Assembly (NCBI GenBank): GCA_023150215.1
Contig: JAKLLJ010000093.1
Coordinates: forward strand, 1-10,821
DNA length: 10,821 nt
Origin: Thauera sp.
Lineage (GTDB): Bacteria; Pseudomonadota; Gammaproteobacteria; Burkholderiales; Rhodocyclaceae
Reading direction: 5' to 3'
Below, piece by piece: positions 1 to 6,952 of this stretch. Under the pieces are notes generated by a model. That model saw only the letters and a program-made list of their open reading frames with translations, was not told where the DNA came from and ran no database searches. Position numbers and translations under genes: made by a program. Each line of letters opens with the position of its first letter. The first letter of the stretch is position 1.

Positions 1-2
1 AG

Positions 3-680
3 CCGTGGACCAACCAGATGCGCGCCGAGATCGAGAACAGTCTCGCGCTGGACGCGATCGACGTCTATGGCCTGTCGGAGATCATGGGGCCGGGCGTGGC
101 CTGCGAGTTCGTCGGCCACAAGGACGGCCCGCACATCTGGGAGGACCACTTCTACCCCGAGATCATCGACCCGGTCACCGGCGAGGTGCTGCCCGAGGGC
201 GAACGCGGCGAACTGGTGTTCACCTCGCTGACCAAGGAAGCGATGCCGATGATCCGCTATCGCACCCGCGACCTCACCCGCCTGCTGCCCGGCACCGGAT
301 GCCCGATGCGGCGGATCGACAAGATCACCGGGCGCAGCGACGACATGCTGATCATCCGCGGCGTGAACGTGTTCCCGACCCAGATCGAGGAAGTGCTGCT
401 GCGCCACGACAAGCTGTGTGGCCACTATCAGCTCGTGCTCACCCGCGACGGCCACCTCGACCAGCTCACCGTGCGCGCCGAGTTGCGCCCGGAACTGGCC
501 GACGACATCGGCAAAGGCCTGCGCCGGCAGATCGGCGAGGAGGTCCGCCACGCGATCAAGAGCGTCGTCGGCATCAGCGCCGAGATCGAGATCCTGGAGC
601 CCGACAGCATCGAGCGCACCCAGGTGGGCAAGGCCAAGCGCGTCATCGACCGCCGCAACGCCGCCACCAGCACCGTGTGA
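3..680 (+). CDS. paaK: Phenylacetate-CoA ligase (PaaK family), C-terminal half, 5' truncated by window edge
   Basis: AMP-forming ligase of the ANL superfamily; the family activates phenylacetate or related arylacetates with ATP and CoA in the cytoplasm. The reading frame is already open at the window edge, and 225 residues are visible out of a usual 430-440. Visible motifs, in order, are DVYGLSEIMGPG (the A5-type adenylate motif typical of PaaK), DGPHIWEDHFYPEIIDP, ELVFTSLTKEAMPMIRYRTRDL (ribose-binding Asp), GRSDDMLIIRGVNVFPTQIEE (hinge into the small C-terminal domain), and a C-terminal GKAKR segment carrying the probable catalytic Lys. It ends 37 bp before the next gene, so the two are probably co-transcribed. 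Family membership is secure. The exact substrate (phenylacetate, hydroxyphenylacetate or indoleacetate) cannot be fixed from this half. Confidence 0.93.
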   Translation, partial: PWTNQMRAEIENSLALDAIDVYGLSEIMGPGVACEFVGHKDGPHIWEDHFYPEIIDPVTGEVLPEGERGELVFTSLTKEAMPMIRYRTRDLTRLLPGTGCPMRRIDKITGRSDDMLIIRGVNVFPTQIEEVLLRHDKLCGHYQLVLTRDGHLDQLTVRAELRPELADDIGKGLRRQIGEEVRHAIKSVVGISAEIEILEPDSIERTQVGKAKRVIDRRNAATSTV

Positions 681-706
681 ACGCATCCCCCCACAAGAAC
701 AGATAC

Positions 707-710
707 GGAG
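707..710 (+). promoter_or_regulatory. Ribosome binding site GGAG setting the synthetase start
   Basis: GGAG lies 7 nt before the ATG at 718. It rejects the longer open frame that begins at 418 inside the preceding ligase gene. The same GGAGACA-like leader recurs before the thioesterase gene. Confidence 0.75.
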
Positions 711-717
711 ACACCCG

Positions 718-2808
718 ATGACCGAAGTCCGCCCCCACGCCGCCAGCCGCGCGGCGGGAGAAGCCGCGCTGATCTATCGTGCCGCGCTCGATGCCGGCCA
801 CGCGACGCTCGCTGCCGCCGAGCGCGAGCGCCTGCTCGCCGCCGCCGGCCTGCAGCTCGCCCCCGCGCCCGCCAATGCGGTGGAATTGTCGGTCCGCGTG
901 CACGCCACGCGCGAGTTCGGCCTCGTGCTCAGCGCCGGTGCCGGCGGCCTCGATGGCGCGCTCGATGCGGCCAATTTCGCCCGTGACCGCGCCGCGGTGC
1001 ATGCCGCGGTCGAGCTCACCGACGGCACGGACTTCATCGAGCGCTTCAAGCGCACGATCGCCTGGCAGCGCATCGCGGCCCTGTGCACGCGTCGCGGCCT
1101 CGACACACCGAGCGCAGCGCTCAGCGCCCTCTTCGACGCGGTGCTGCAACTGGCGGCCGGCGGCCATCCCGAGGCCGAGGGCGCACAGGTCGCGGTACAG
1201 GAGCTCACCCTCGAGTGCGCCTGCGACGGTGCCACGCTGGCCATCGTCGCTGCGCACTGCAGCGTCGGCGCACCGCCCGTGCTGCGCGTGGCGCGCCCGC
1301 TGCACAAGATCGACCGCCTGCTCCACCCGCAGCGCATCGGCATCGTCGGCGCCTCAGCCACCGGCATGAACTTCGGCCGCATCATCCTGCGCAACCTGCT
1401 CGGCAGCGGCTGCACGCCCGAGCGCCTGTGCGTGATCCGCCCGGGTGGCGGCGAGATCGACGGCGTCGGCTGCATCGAGAACCTGGCCGCGATCGAGGGC
1501 AAGCTCGACCTGCTGATCGTCGCGGTGGCCGCCGACGCGGTCTATCCGCTGGTCGACGAGATCATCGCGACCAACACCGTCGAAGCGGTGATGCTGATCC
1601 CCGGCGGCCTCGGCGAGACCGCGAAGAGCCGCGAACCCGCGGCGGCGCTCGCCGCACGCATCAACGCCGCGCACGCGCACGGCGATGGCGGGCCGATCTT
1701 CGTCGGCGCCAACTGCCTCGGCGTGGTGTCGCACCCGGGGCGCTACGACTCCTGGTTCATCCCGCTCGAGCGCCTGCCCAAGCCGCAGAAGCTGCCCGAG
1801 CGGCGTGCGGTGATGCTGAGCCAGAGCGGCGCCTTCATGATCACCCGGCTCTCGCACAACCCCTGGCTCGATCCGCGCTACATGATCGCGATCGGCAACC
1901 AGACCGACATCACCCACGGCGACCTGTTGTCGTGGTTCGCCGGCCGCGACGACATCGACACCATCGGCATCTACGTCGAAGGCTTCCGCGACCTCGACGG
2001 GCTGGCCTTCGCGCATGCCGTGCGGCGCGCAGTGCTCGCCGGCAAGCAGGTCGTGGTGTATAAGTCCGGCCGCAGCGAGGCCGGCCAGGCCGGCGTGATG
2101 GGCCACACCGCCTCGATCGCCGGCAACCCGGTGCTGTTCGCCTCGGTGCTCACCCAGGCCGGCGCCAGCGTCACCGACAACGTCGAGGTGTTCGACGACC
2201 TCTTCTACATGGCCGGCGCGCTGCACGCCAAGCACATCGGCGGCGACCGCCTTGCCGCCGCGAGCGGTGCCGGCTTCGAGGCGGTGAGCGCCGCGGATTC
2301 GATCGTCGGCGAAACCTTCTCGATGCGCATGGCGGCGCTCGAAGCCGACACCGTGCGCCGCATCGAGGCGGTGCTGGCCGAGAAGAAGCTCGCCGCGCTG
2401 GTCGAGGTGCGCAACCCGCTCGACATGAATCCGGGCGCCGACGACGACGCCCACGTGCGCATCACCGCGGCCATGGCCGAAGACCCCAACGTCGATGCGG
2501 TGGTGGTCGGCCTCGACCCCACCGCGCCGATGGTGCGCGCGCTCGAGCAGAGCAGGCTGCGCCCGGGCTACGACCTCGCCGACCCGGAGAGCACGGTGCA
2601 TACGCTGCCGCCGCTGGTGGCCCGCTCCGCCAAGCCGATCGTGGCCGTGGTCGACGCCGGACGCCTCTACGACGCGATGGCGGCCGCGCTGATGGACCAG
2701 GGCGTGTGCGTGTTCCGCAACGTCGCGCGCGGCACGCGCGCGCTGGTCCGCCATGTCGAGGCCCGTCTCGACGCCGAGCGCCTCCGCCGCCACTTCGGCC
2801 GCTCCTGA
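718..2808 (+). CDS. ADP-forming acyl-CoA synthetase-like protein with shortened N-terminal ATP-grasp part
   Basis: The protein has 696 aa. Residues about 200-696 form a complete alpha-type module of NDP-forming acyl-CoA synthetases: Rossmann CoA-binding motif GIVGAS at 208-213, GANCLG at 330-335, SQSGAF at 368-373, IGNQTDITHGDLL, and GHTASIAG with the expected phospho-accepting His463. Residues about 30-182 resemble the start and end of an ATP-grasp_5 domain (LLAAAGLQL, then ELSVRVHATREFGLVLS with AGAGG). The intervening nucleotide-binding lobe appears absent, and the order (beta remnant first, alpha second) is the reverse of common fused enzymes. Family enzymes interconvert acyl-CoA plus ADP and phosphate with acid plus ATP. 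Placed between a phenylacetate-CoA ligase and a thioesterase, it probably handles an arylacyl-CoA. Whether it can use ATP alone is doubtful, so it may need a partner subunit or be non-catalytic. Confidence 0.85.
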   Translation: MTEVRPHAASRAAGEAALIYRAALDAGHATLAAAERERLLAAAGLQLAPAPANAVELSVRVHATREFGLVLSAGAGGLDGALDAANFARDRAAVHAAVELTDGTDFIERFKRTIAWQRIAALCTRRGLDTPSAALSALFDAVLQLAAGGHPEAEGAQVAVQELTLECACDGATLAIVAAHCSVGAPPVLRVARPLHKIDRLLHPQRIGIVGASATGMNFGRIILRNLLGSGCTPERLCVIRPGGGEIDGVGCIENLAAIEGKLDLLIVAVAADAVYPLVDEIIATNTVEAVMLIPGGLGETAKSREPAAALAARINAAHAHGDGGPIFVGANCLGVVSHPGRYDSWFIPLERLPKPQKLPERRAVMLSQSGAFMITRLSHNPWLDPRYMIAIGNQTDITHGDLLSWFAGRDDIDTIGIYVEGFRDLDGLAFAHAVRRAVLAGKQVVVYKSGRSEAGQAGVMGHTASIAGNPVLFASVLTQAGASVTDNVEVFDDLFYMAGALHAKHIGGDRLAAASGAGFEAVSAADSIVGETFSMRMAALEADTVRRIEAVLAEKKLAALVEVRNPLDMNPGADDDAHVRITAAMAEDPNVDAVVVGLDPTAPMVRALEQSRLRPGYDLADPESTVHTLPPLVARSAKPIVAVVDAGRLYDAMAAALMDQGVCVFRNVARGTRALVRHVEARLDAERLRRHFGRS

Positions 2809-2868
2809 TCCTGCCACCCGGCACCCCGCAGTACCCCGACCCAACCCTTTCATGAACGGAGACAGACA

Positions 2869-3276
2869 ATGAGCGAAACCCTTCAAGCCGGCCTGAGCCT
2901 GACCCGCAAGTACGACATCGACAACGCCCGCACGATCGCCTTCATGGGCGACGAGTGCCGCGTGTATTCCACCCCGGCGCTGCTCTACGACATCGAGGTG
3001 TGCTGCCGCGACCTGCTGCTCGCGCACATCGGCGAAGGCAAGGACTCGGTCGGCACCCGGGTCGAGCTCGACCACGTCGGCGCCACCCTGCTCGGCATGT
3101 GGATCGAGATCACCGTGAAGCTGGTCGAGGTCAATGGCCCGGCGGTGGTGTTCGAGTTCAGCGCACGTGATGCGCTCGAGGAAGTCGCCCGCGGCCGCCA
3201 CAGCCGCTTCGTGGTCGGCGTCGACAAGACCCGCCAGCGCCTGCTCGGCAAGCTCGCCAAGGCGCAGGCGGCCTGA
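2869..3276 (+). CDS. FlK-like hotdog acyl-CoA thioesterase
   Basis: A 135-aa single-domain hotdog protein, the usual length for the fluoroacetyl-CoA thioesterase (FlK)-like family, which hydrolyses acyl-CoA esters in the cytoplasm. Aligned from memory without gaps to FlK (offset 7), it keeps the catalytic triad as Thr35, Glu43 and His69 (FlK Thr42, Glu50, His76). It also keeps Gly62 (FlK Gly69) and Arg113 (FlK Arg120). The fluorine-selecting lid Phe36 is not kept; Glu29 occupies that site, so fluoroacetyl-CoA is an unlikely substrate. A GGAG 7 nt upstream of the ATG fixes the start. It is last in the plus-strand operon, 60 bp after the synthetase, and probably releases CoA from arylacetyl-CoA or a dead-end CoA ester made by its neighbours. 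Family assignment is firm; the substrate is inferred from context. Confidence 0.88.
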   Translation: MSETLQAGLSLTRKYDIDNARTIAFMGDECRVYSTPALLYDIEVCCRDLLLAHIGEGKDSVGTRVELDHVGATLLGMWIEITVKLVEVNGPAVVFEFSARDALEEVARGRHSRFVVGVDKTRQRLLGKLAKAQAA

Positions 3277-3300
3277 GCGCATCGGCTCCTGCACCCCAGC

Positions 3301-3325
3301 GTTCGCGGCTGCCGCCGCTCCTACA
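3301..3325 (-). repeat. REP element copy 1 (inverted)
   Basis: A 25-bp sequence that is the exact reverse complement of the two copies downstream (at 3351 and 3426). On the minus strand it begins TGTAGGAGCGGCGGC and ends GCCGCGAAC. This resembles the TGTAGGAGCGGC...GCCGCGA type of repetitive extragenic palindrome known from gammaproteobacteria and other high-GC proteobacteria. It starts 25 bp after the thioesterase stop codon. Confidence 0.88.
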
Positions 3326-3350
3326 AGAACCGGTGCCGTCCCGCCCGGCC

Positions 3351-3375
3351 TGTAGGAGCGGCGGCAGCCGCGAAC
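3351..3375 (+). repeat. REP element copy 2 (direct)
   Basis: An exact 25-bp match to copy 3 and the reverse complement of copy 1. The core GCGGCAGCCGC is itself a small dyad. Exactly 25 bp separate it from copy 1, giving a head-to-head pair. Confidence 0.88.
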
Positions 3376-3425
3376 ATTCCAGCGCGCCACACCCCCACAA
3401 AAACCCGCTCCGTCCCGTCCCGCCC

Positions 3426-3450
3426 TGTAGGAGCGGCGGCAGCCGCGAAC
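3426..3450 (+). repeat. REP element copy 3 (direct)
   Basis: Identical to copy 2 at a 75-bp period. Similarity continues into the left flanks of both copies (ACAARAAC followed by CGTCCCG-rich sequence), so copies 2 and 3 sit in a diverged tandem duplication of about 75 bp. It lies 32 bp from the stop codon of the minus-strand Ycf48-like gene. Confidence 0.88.
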
Positions 3451-3481
3451 TTTGCGGCGCCCCACTCCCCACACCCGCGCC

Positions 3482-4471
3482 TCAGTCGCGCACCAGCCCC
3501 GCGCGTGAAAAGCTCACCACGCGATCACCGGCAGTCAGGACCGCGGCGGTCAGCGACAGACGGTCTGCCCGCCGTGCGAGCGCGAAGCTCGCGCCGCCAT
3601 CACGGCTATCCAGGGTGACGCCGTCCAGGCCGACCGCATGCACGCGGCCATCGCCCGCCACGATGTCGGTGACCGAGCTCTGCGAACCCGTGTCGACACG
3701 CTGCCAGGTCGCGCCCTCGTCGGTGCTGCGATAGACGCTGCCGCGCAGGCCGCCGACGATCAGCGTGCCGTCGGCAAGCGCAGCGCCGCTCCAGAAAGTG
3801 CCGCGATAGCCGGTCGGATGGTAGCTCCAGGTGTCGCCGCCATCGCGCGAGCGCAACACCAGCCCGCGCTCGGCGGCGACGAACAGGTCTCCCTGCGCGT
3901 TGCCGAAGATGCTCATCAGGTTGGCGTCGACACGCGTATCGCCCGGCGGCGGCGGGGGCTCGAGCGCTTCCCAGCGTGCACCGCCGTCGTGCGTACGCAG
4001 CATCAGCGACCACAGCCCGACCGCGACGCCGTGGCGGGCATCGGTGAAGTGCACCGAGAACAGCGGCCGGTCCTCGGCGGTGTCGGTGCGTTGCACCGAC
4101 CACGACTCGCCGCCGTCGGCGGTGTGCAGGATCACCCCCTGGTGGCCCACCGCCCAGCCCAGGCGCGCGTCAGCGAAGCTCACCGCGGTCAGGGTCGCGT
4201 CGGCCGGCACCATGGCGGCCTGCCTCCACGTCCCCCCCTCGTCGTCCGACAGCAGCACCACGCCGCGTTCGCCCACCGCGACCAGGCGCGCCCCCGCACG
4301 GGTGGCATCGAGGATCATGCTGCGCTCGGCAACGGACGCGCCCACCGCCGGGCGCGGCACGAACGCAGCCGGATCGGCCGGCGCGGCCTGTGCGGCGGCG
4401 CTGCCGGCCGCGAGGACGAAGGTGGTACCGAGCAGCGCACGCATGCGCTGCAGGCTCGAGATGCCAATCAT
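3482..4471 (-). CDS. Secreted Ycf48/BNR-like beta-propeller protein of an RND-associated cluster
   Basis: The protein has 329 aa with a signal peptide (basic region QRMR, hydrophobic ALLGTTFVLAAGSAAAQA, cleavage near residue 29), so it should act in the periplasm. Six Asp-box repeats (S/T-x-D-x-G-x-x-W) occur at about 75, 117, 160, 208, 249 and 289, spaced 40-48 residues: SDDEGGTW, TADGGESW, THDGGARW, SRDGGDTW, STDEGATW and SRDGGASF. This predicts a six-bladed propeller like Ycf48/HCF136 photosystem II assembly factors, but nothing here is photosynthetic. The ATG at 4471 is preferred over an earlier in-frame ATG at 4510 because a GGAG precedes it and it opens the signal peptide. It follows the transporter stop by 13 nt, which suggests translational coupling. 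It is probably an accessory or assembly subunit of the MMPL pump. Confidence 0.85.
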   Translation of the reverse strand: MIGISSLQRMRALLGTTFVLAAGSAAAQAAPADPAAFVPRPAVGASVAERSMILDATRAGARLVAVGERGVVLLSDDEGGTWRQAAMVPADATLTAVSFADARLGWAVGHQGVILHTADGGESWSVQRTDTAEDRPLFSVHFTDARHGVAVGLWSLMLRTHDGGARWEALEPPPPPGDTRVDANLMSIFGNAQGDLFVAAERGLVLRSRDGGDTWSYHPTGYRGTFWSGAALADGTLIVGGLRGSVYRSTDEGATWQRVDTGSQSSVTDIVAGDGRVHAVGLDGVTLDSRDGGASFALARRADRLSLTAAVLTAGDRVVSFSRAGLVRD

Positions 4472-4476
4472 GTCCA

Positions 4477-4480
4477 CTCC
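4477..4480 (-). promoter_or_regulatory. Ribosome binding site deciding the Ycf48-like start
   Basis: On the minus strand, GGAG stands 5 nt before the ATG at 4471 and directly after the transporter TGA (4487-4485). The alternative ATG at 4510 would overlap the transporter gene and put a polar stretch ahead of the signal peptide. Confidence 0.65.
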
Positions 4481-4484
4481 GCAA

Positions 4485-6878
4485 TCAATGCGCGAGGATG
4501 CCGGGCGCACGCACCGGCCCCTTGCGCGGAAAGAGCCGCTCCAGCCACACCGCGAAGGCGGGCAGCGCAGTCATCGCCATCACCATGTTCACCATGAACA
4601 TGAAGGCGAGCAGCTTGCCCATGTCGGCCTGGAACTTGAGTTCCGAGAACATCCAGGTCGCCACCCCCGCCGCGAGCGTGATCGCGGTGAAGATGGTGGC
4701 GGTGCCGACCTCGAGGATGGAATGCTCGAGCGCCTTGACGATGTTCTCGCCGCCCGCCAGGTGAAGCTGCAGGCGGTTGTAGATGTAGTAGGCGTAATCG
4801 ACGCCGATCCCCACCGCCAGCACCATCACCGGGAGCGTCGCCACGGTGAGCCCGATCTCCAGCTCCTTCATGAACCAGTAGCCGATGAAGGTGCCCACCG
4901 TGAGCGGCAGGCAGCACGCGATCACGGCGCGGAAGTCGCGATACATCAGCGCCACCAGCACCATGATCGCCGCGTACACATAGAGCATCATCGGCAGCTC
5001 GGACTTGTGCACTTCCTCGTTGACCGCCGCCTGCACACCGGCGTTGCCCGAGGCCAGCCGGATCGTCACCCCGGGCTCACGGTCGCGCGCGCGGAAGGCC
5101 TTCACCGCGTCGATCACGCGGTTGATCGTGGTCGCCTTGTGGTCGGACAGGAACAGGTGCACCGCGGTCATGCTGCAGTCCTTGTTCATGAAGCCGCGCA
5201 CGCGGCCGATCTCGGTGGCGAGCCCGGCGTAGTTGCCGGGGTCGCCGGGCACCACCGACATCTTCGGGTTGCCTTCGTTGTAGCCCTCGTTGTAGGTGCG
5301 CAGCTGGCCGGAGAAGGACAGCGCCGACAACACCCCCGGCACGTGTTGCAGCTCGGCGACGAAGCGGTCCTGGTAGCGCCCGACCGCGACGTCGTCGCAG
5401 GCGTCGGGCGGGGCCTCGAAGATCACCGTGAGCCAGTCGAGACCGGTGTCGTAGCTGGAAGCGATCGACACCGCGTCGCGGTTGAAACGCGCCTCCGCGC
5501 GCAGCTCGGGCGCACCCGGCTGCACCGTGCCGATCACGCGGTCGTGGCTCTGCCACACCGCCACCGCGAACACCGCCAGGGTCAGCACGATCACGATCGC
5601 CGCGTTGCGCGGCTCGGCCACGCGCGCCAGCGTGCGCAGCCAGCCCGAGCGCTGCTCGCGCTTGAGCACCGCCTTGTCGGCGTATTCCTTGGTGAAGGTG
5701 AACAGCGACGCCGCCAGCGGCAGCATCACCAGATTGGTGATGATCTTGTAGCCGACGCCGAGCGAGGCGGTGATCGCGAGCTCGCGCACCATCGGGATCG
5801 GGATCAGGATCAGGGTGATGAAGGAGACGAAGGCGGTCACCAGCGCCAGCGTGCCGGGGATGAGCAGGCCGGTGAAGCTGGCGCGTGCGGCCTCGTCGCT
5901 GGACTTGCCGTGGGAGAGCTCGCGCACGATGAAGTTGATCTGCTGCACGCCGTGCGAGACGCCGATCGCGAACACCAGGAAGGGCACCAGCACGGCGAGC
6001 GGGTCGAGCCCGTAGCCGAGCAGCTTGAGGGTGCCGAACTGCCACACCAGCGAGGTCAGCGAGCAGGCGATCGGCAACAGCGTGAAGCGCACCGAGTGGC
6101 AGTACCAGTACACCGCGAGCGCGGTCAGCAGCAGCGCGATCGCGCAGAACTCGAGCACCGCCGACGCGCCGTCGGCGATGTCGCCAATCTGCTTGGCGAA
6201 ACCGATGATCTGGACCTCGAACTGCGCGTCCTCGAACTTCGCGCGCAGCTCCTCGAGCCTGCGGTTGTAGGCGACGTAGTCGAGCGCCTTGCCATCGCGG
6301 TCGCGCTCGTGCAGTTCGGCGACGATCATCGCGCTGGTCTGGTCGCGCGCCACCAAGGTGCCGATGAAACCGCCCTGGCTGGCCGCGCGCTGGATGCCGG
6401 CGATCACCTCGGGGGTGAGGTCGCGCGGCATGATCGTGCCCGAGATCAGCGGATCAGCGCGAAAGCCGTCCTCGGTGATCTCGTTCACGAAGGAGTTCGG
6501 GGTCCACAGCGACTGCACGCCGAGCCGGTCCACGTTGGGCAGGAAGCTGACCGCCTGGGTGACCTCGTACAGACGCTCCAGCCCGGCCTGCGTCCAGATG
6601 TCGCCGCTGCGTGCCTTGACGACGAAGTTCAGGCGGTTGGCGCCGAGCACGTCGTCGCGGTATTCGTTGAAGGTCTGGATGTACTCGTGGCCGATCGGCA
6701 TCTGCTTCTCGAAGCCGGCGTCCATGCGCAATTGCAGGGCGTAGTAGCCCATCAGCGCGGTGAACAACATGAGCGCGACCAGGATGGTGCCGCGAAAGCG
6801 GAAGCACACCGCCTCGAGCAGGCGCAGGTAGCGGGTCAGGAAGGTATCGACCTCGCTGACGCTGAAGGGATTGAGCAT
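4485..6878 (-). CDS. MMPL/RND-superfamily inner-membrane transporter
   Basis: A 797-aa protein with the duplicated RND layout. Predicted membrane spans lie near 30-50, 239-260, 264-286, 291-316, 336-360, 367-396, 424-443, 630-646, 650-670, 676-700, 724-743 and 755-780. Large periplasmic domains lie at about 51-238 and 444-629. TM10 carries GIGVDYAYYIYNR with Asp694-Tyr695, the type of proton-relay pair used by MmpL transporters; the matching TM4 site reads GVSHGVQQINF, without Asp. The size and short periplasmic domains fit the HAE3/MMPL branch that moves hydrophobic or lipid-like molecules, not the larger HAE1 drug pumps. Its start has only a weak Shine-Dalgarno (AGG about 12 nt upstream), and it lies 74 bp after the DUF1302 gene. 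The substrate is unknown; the outer-membrane and periplasmic neighbours suggest envelope transport of a hydrophobe. Confidence 0.92.
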   Translation of the reverse strand: MLNPFSVSEVDTFLTRYLRLLEAVCFRFRGTILVALMLFTALMGYYALQLRMDAGFEKQMPIGHEYIQTFNEYRDDVLGANRLNFVVKARSGDIWTQAGLERLYEVTQAVSFLPNVDRLGVQSLWTPNSFVNEITEDGFRADPLISGTIMPRDLTPEVIAGIQRAASQGGFIGTLVARDQTSAMIVAELHERDRDGKALDYVAYNRRLEELRAKFEDAQFEVQIIGFAKQIGDIADGASAVLEFCAIALLLTALAVYWYCHSVRFTLLPIACSLTSLVWQFGTLKLLGYGLDPLAVLVPFLVFAIGVSHGVQQINFIVRELSHGKSSDEAARASFTGLLIPGTLALVTAFVSFITLILIPIPMVRELAITASLGVGYKIITNLVMLPLAASLFTFTKEYADKAVLKREQRSGWLRTLARVAEPRNAAIVIVLTLAVFAVAVWQSHDRVIGTVQPGAPELRAEARFNRDAVSIASSYDTGLDWLTVIFEAPPDACDDVAVGRYQDRFVAELQHVPGVLSALSFSGQLRTYNEGYNEGNPKMSVVPGDPGNYAGLATEIGRVRGFMNKDCSMTAVHLFLSDHKATTINRVIDAVKAFRARDREPGVTIRLASGNAGVQAAVNEEVHKSELPMMLYVYAAIMVLVALMYRDFRAVIACCLPLTVGTFIGYWFMKELEIGLTVATLPVMVLAVGIGVDYAYYIYNRLQLHLAGGENIVKALEHSILEVGTATIFTAITLAAGVATWMFSELKFQADMGKLLAFMFMVNMVMAMTALPAFAVWLERLFPRKGPVRAPGILAH

Positions 6879-6923
6879 GATCGGGTGCGACCTGTCGGGG
6901 TTGGAACGGGGCAGCGAGCCGGA

Positions 6924-6939
6924 GGCGGCGGTCGCCGCC
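6924..6939 (-). other. Intercistronic GC hairpin between DUF1302 and MMPL genes
   Basis: GGCGGC and GCCGCC form a 6-bp stem around a 4-nt loop in the 74-bp gap, 13 nt after the DUF1302 stop codon in the direction of transcription. There is no U-tract. It could stabilise the upstream message or reduce read-through; chance is possible at this GC content. Confidence 0.35.
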
Positions 6940-6952
6940 CCCGGGGTGCGCG

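Larger units (their letters stand above)
3301..3375. terminator. REP-pair hairpin between convergent genes, candidate bidirectional terminator or mRNA 3'-end stabiliser
   Basis: REP copies 1 and 2 form a perfect 25-bp inverted repeat with a 25-nt loop, sitting between the plus-strand thioesterase and the minus-strand Ycf48-like gene. Either transcript could fold here. No U-tract follows the stem on either strand, so this is not a classical intrinsic terminator. A role in blocking read-through or protecting mRNA ends is inferred from position and structure. Confidence 0.45.

Noticed and set aside
418..717. N-terminal extension of the synthetase into the ligase gene
   Set aside because: The extra 100 residues are Ser/Ala/Arg shadow sequence overlapping a real gene. 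A GGAG and ATG pair at 707-720 gives a clean start.
3301..3450. CRISPR-like array
   Set aside because: There are just three repeats, one of them inverted, with unequal spacers of 25 and 50 bp that resemble each other. It fits REP elements, and no cas gene is present.
1354..3474. 706-codon minus-strand open frame opposite the synthetase and thioesterase genes
   Set aside because: It runs through the REP elements and both real genes, and its composition is typical of a high-GC shadow frame.
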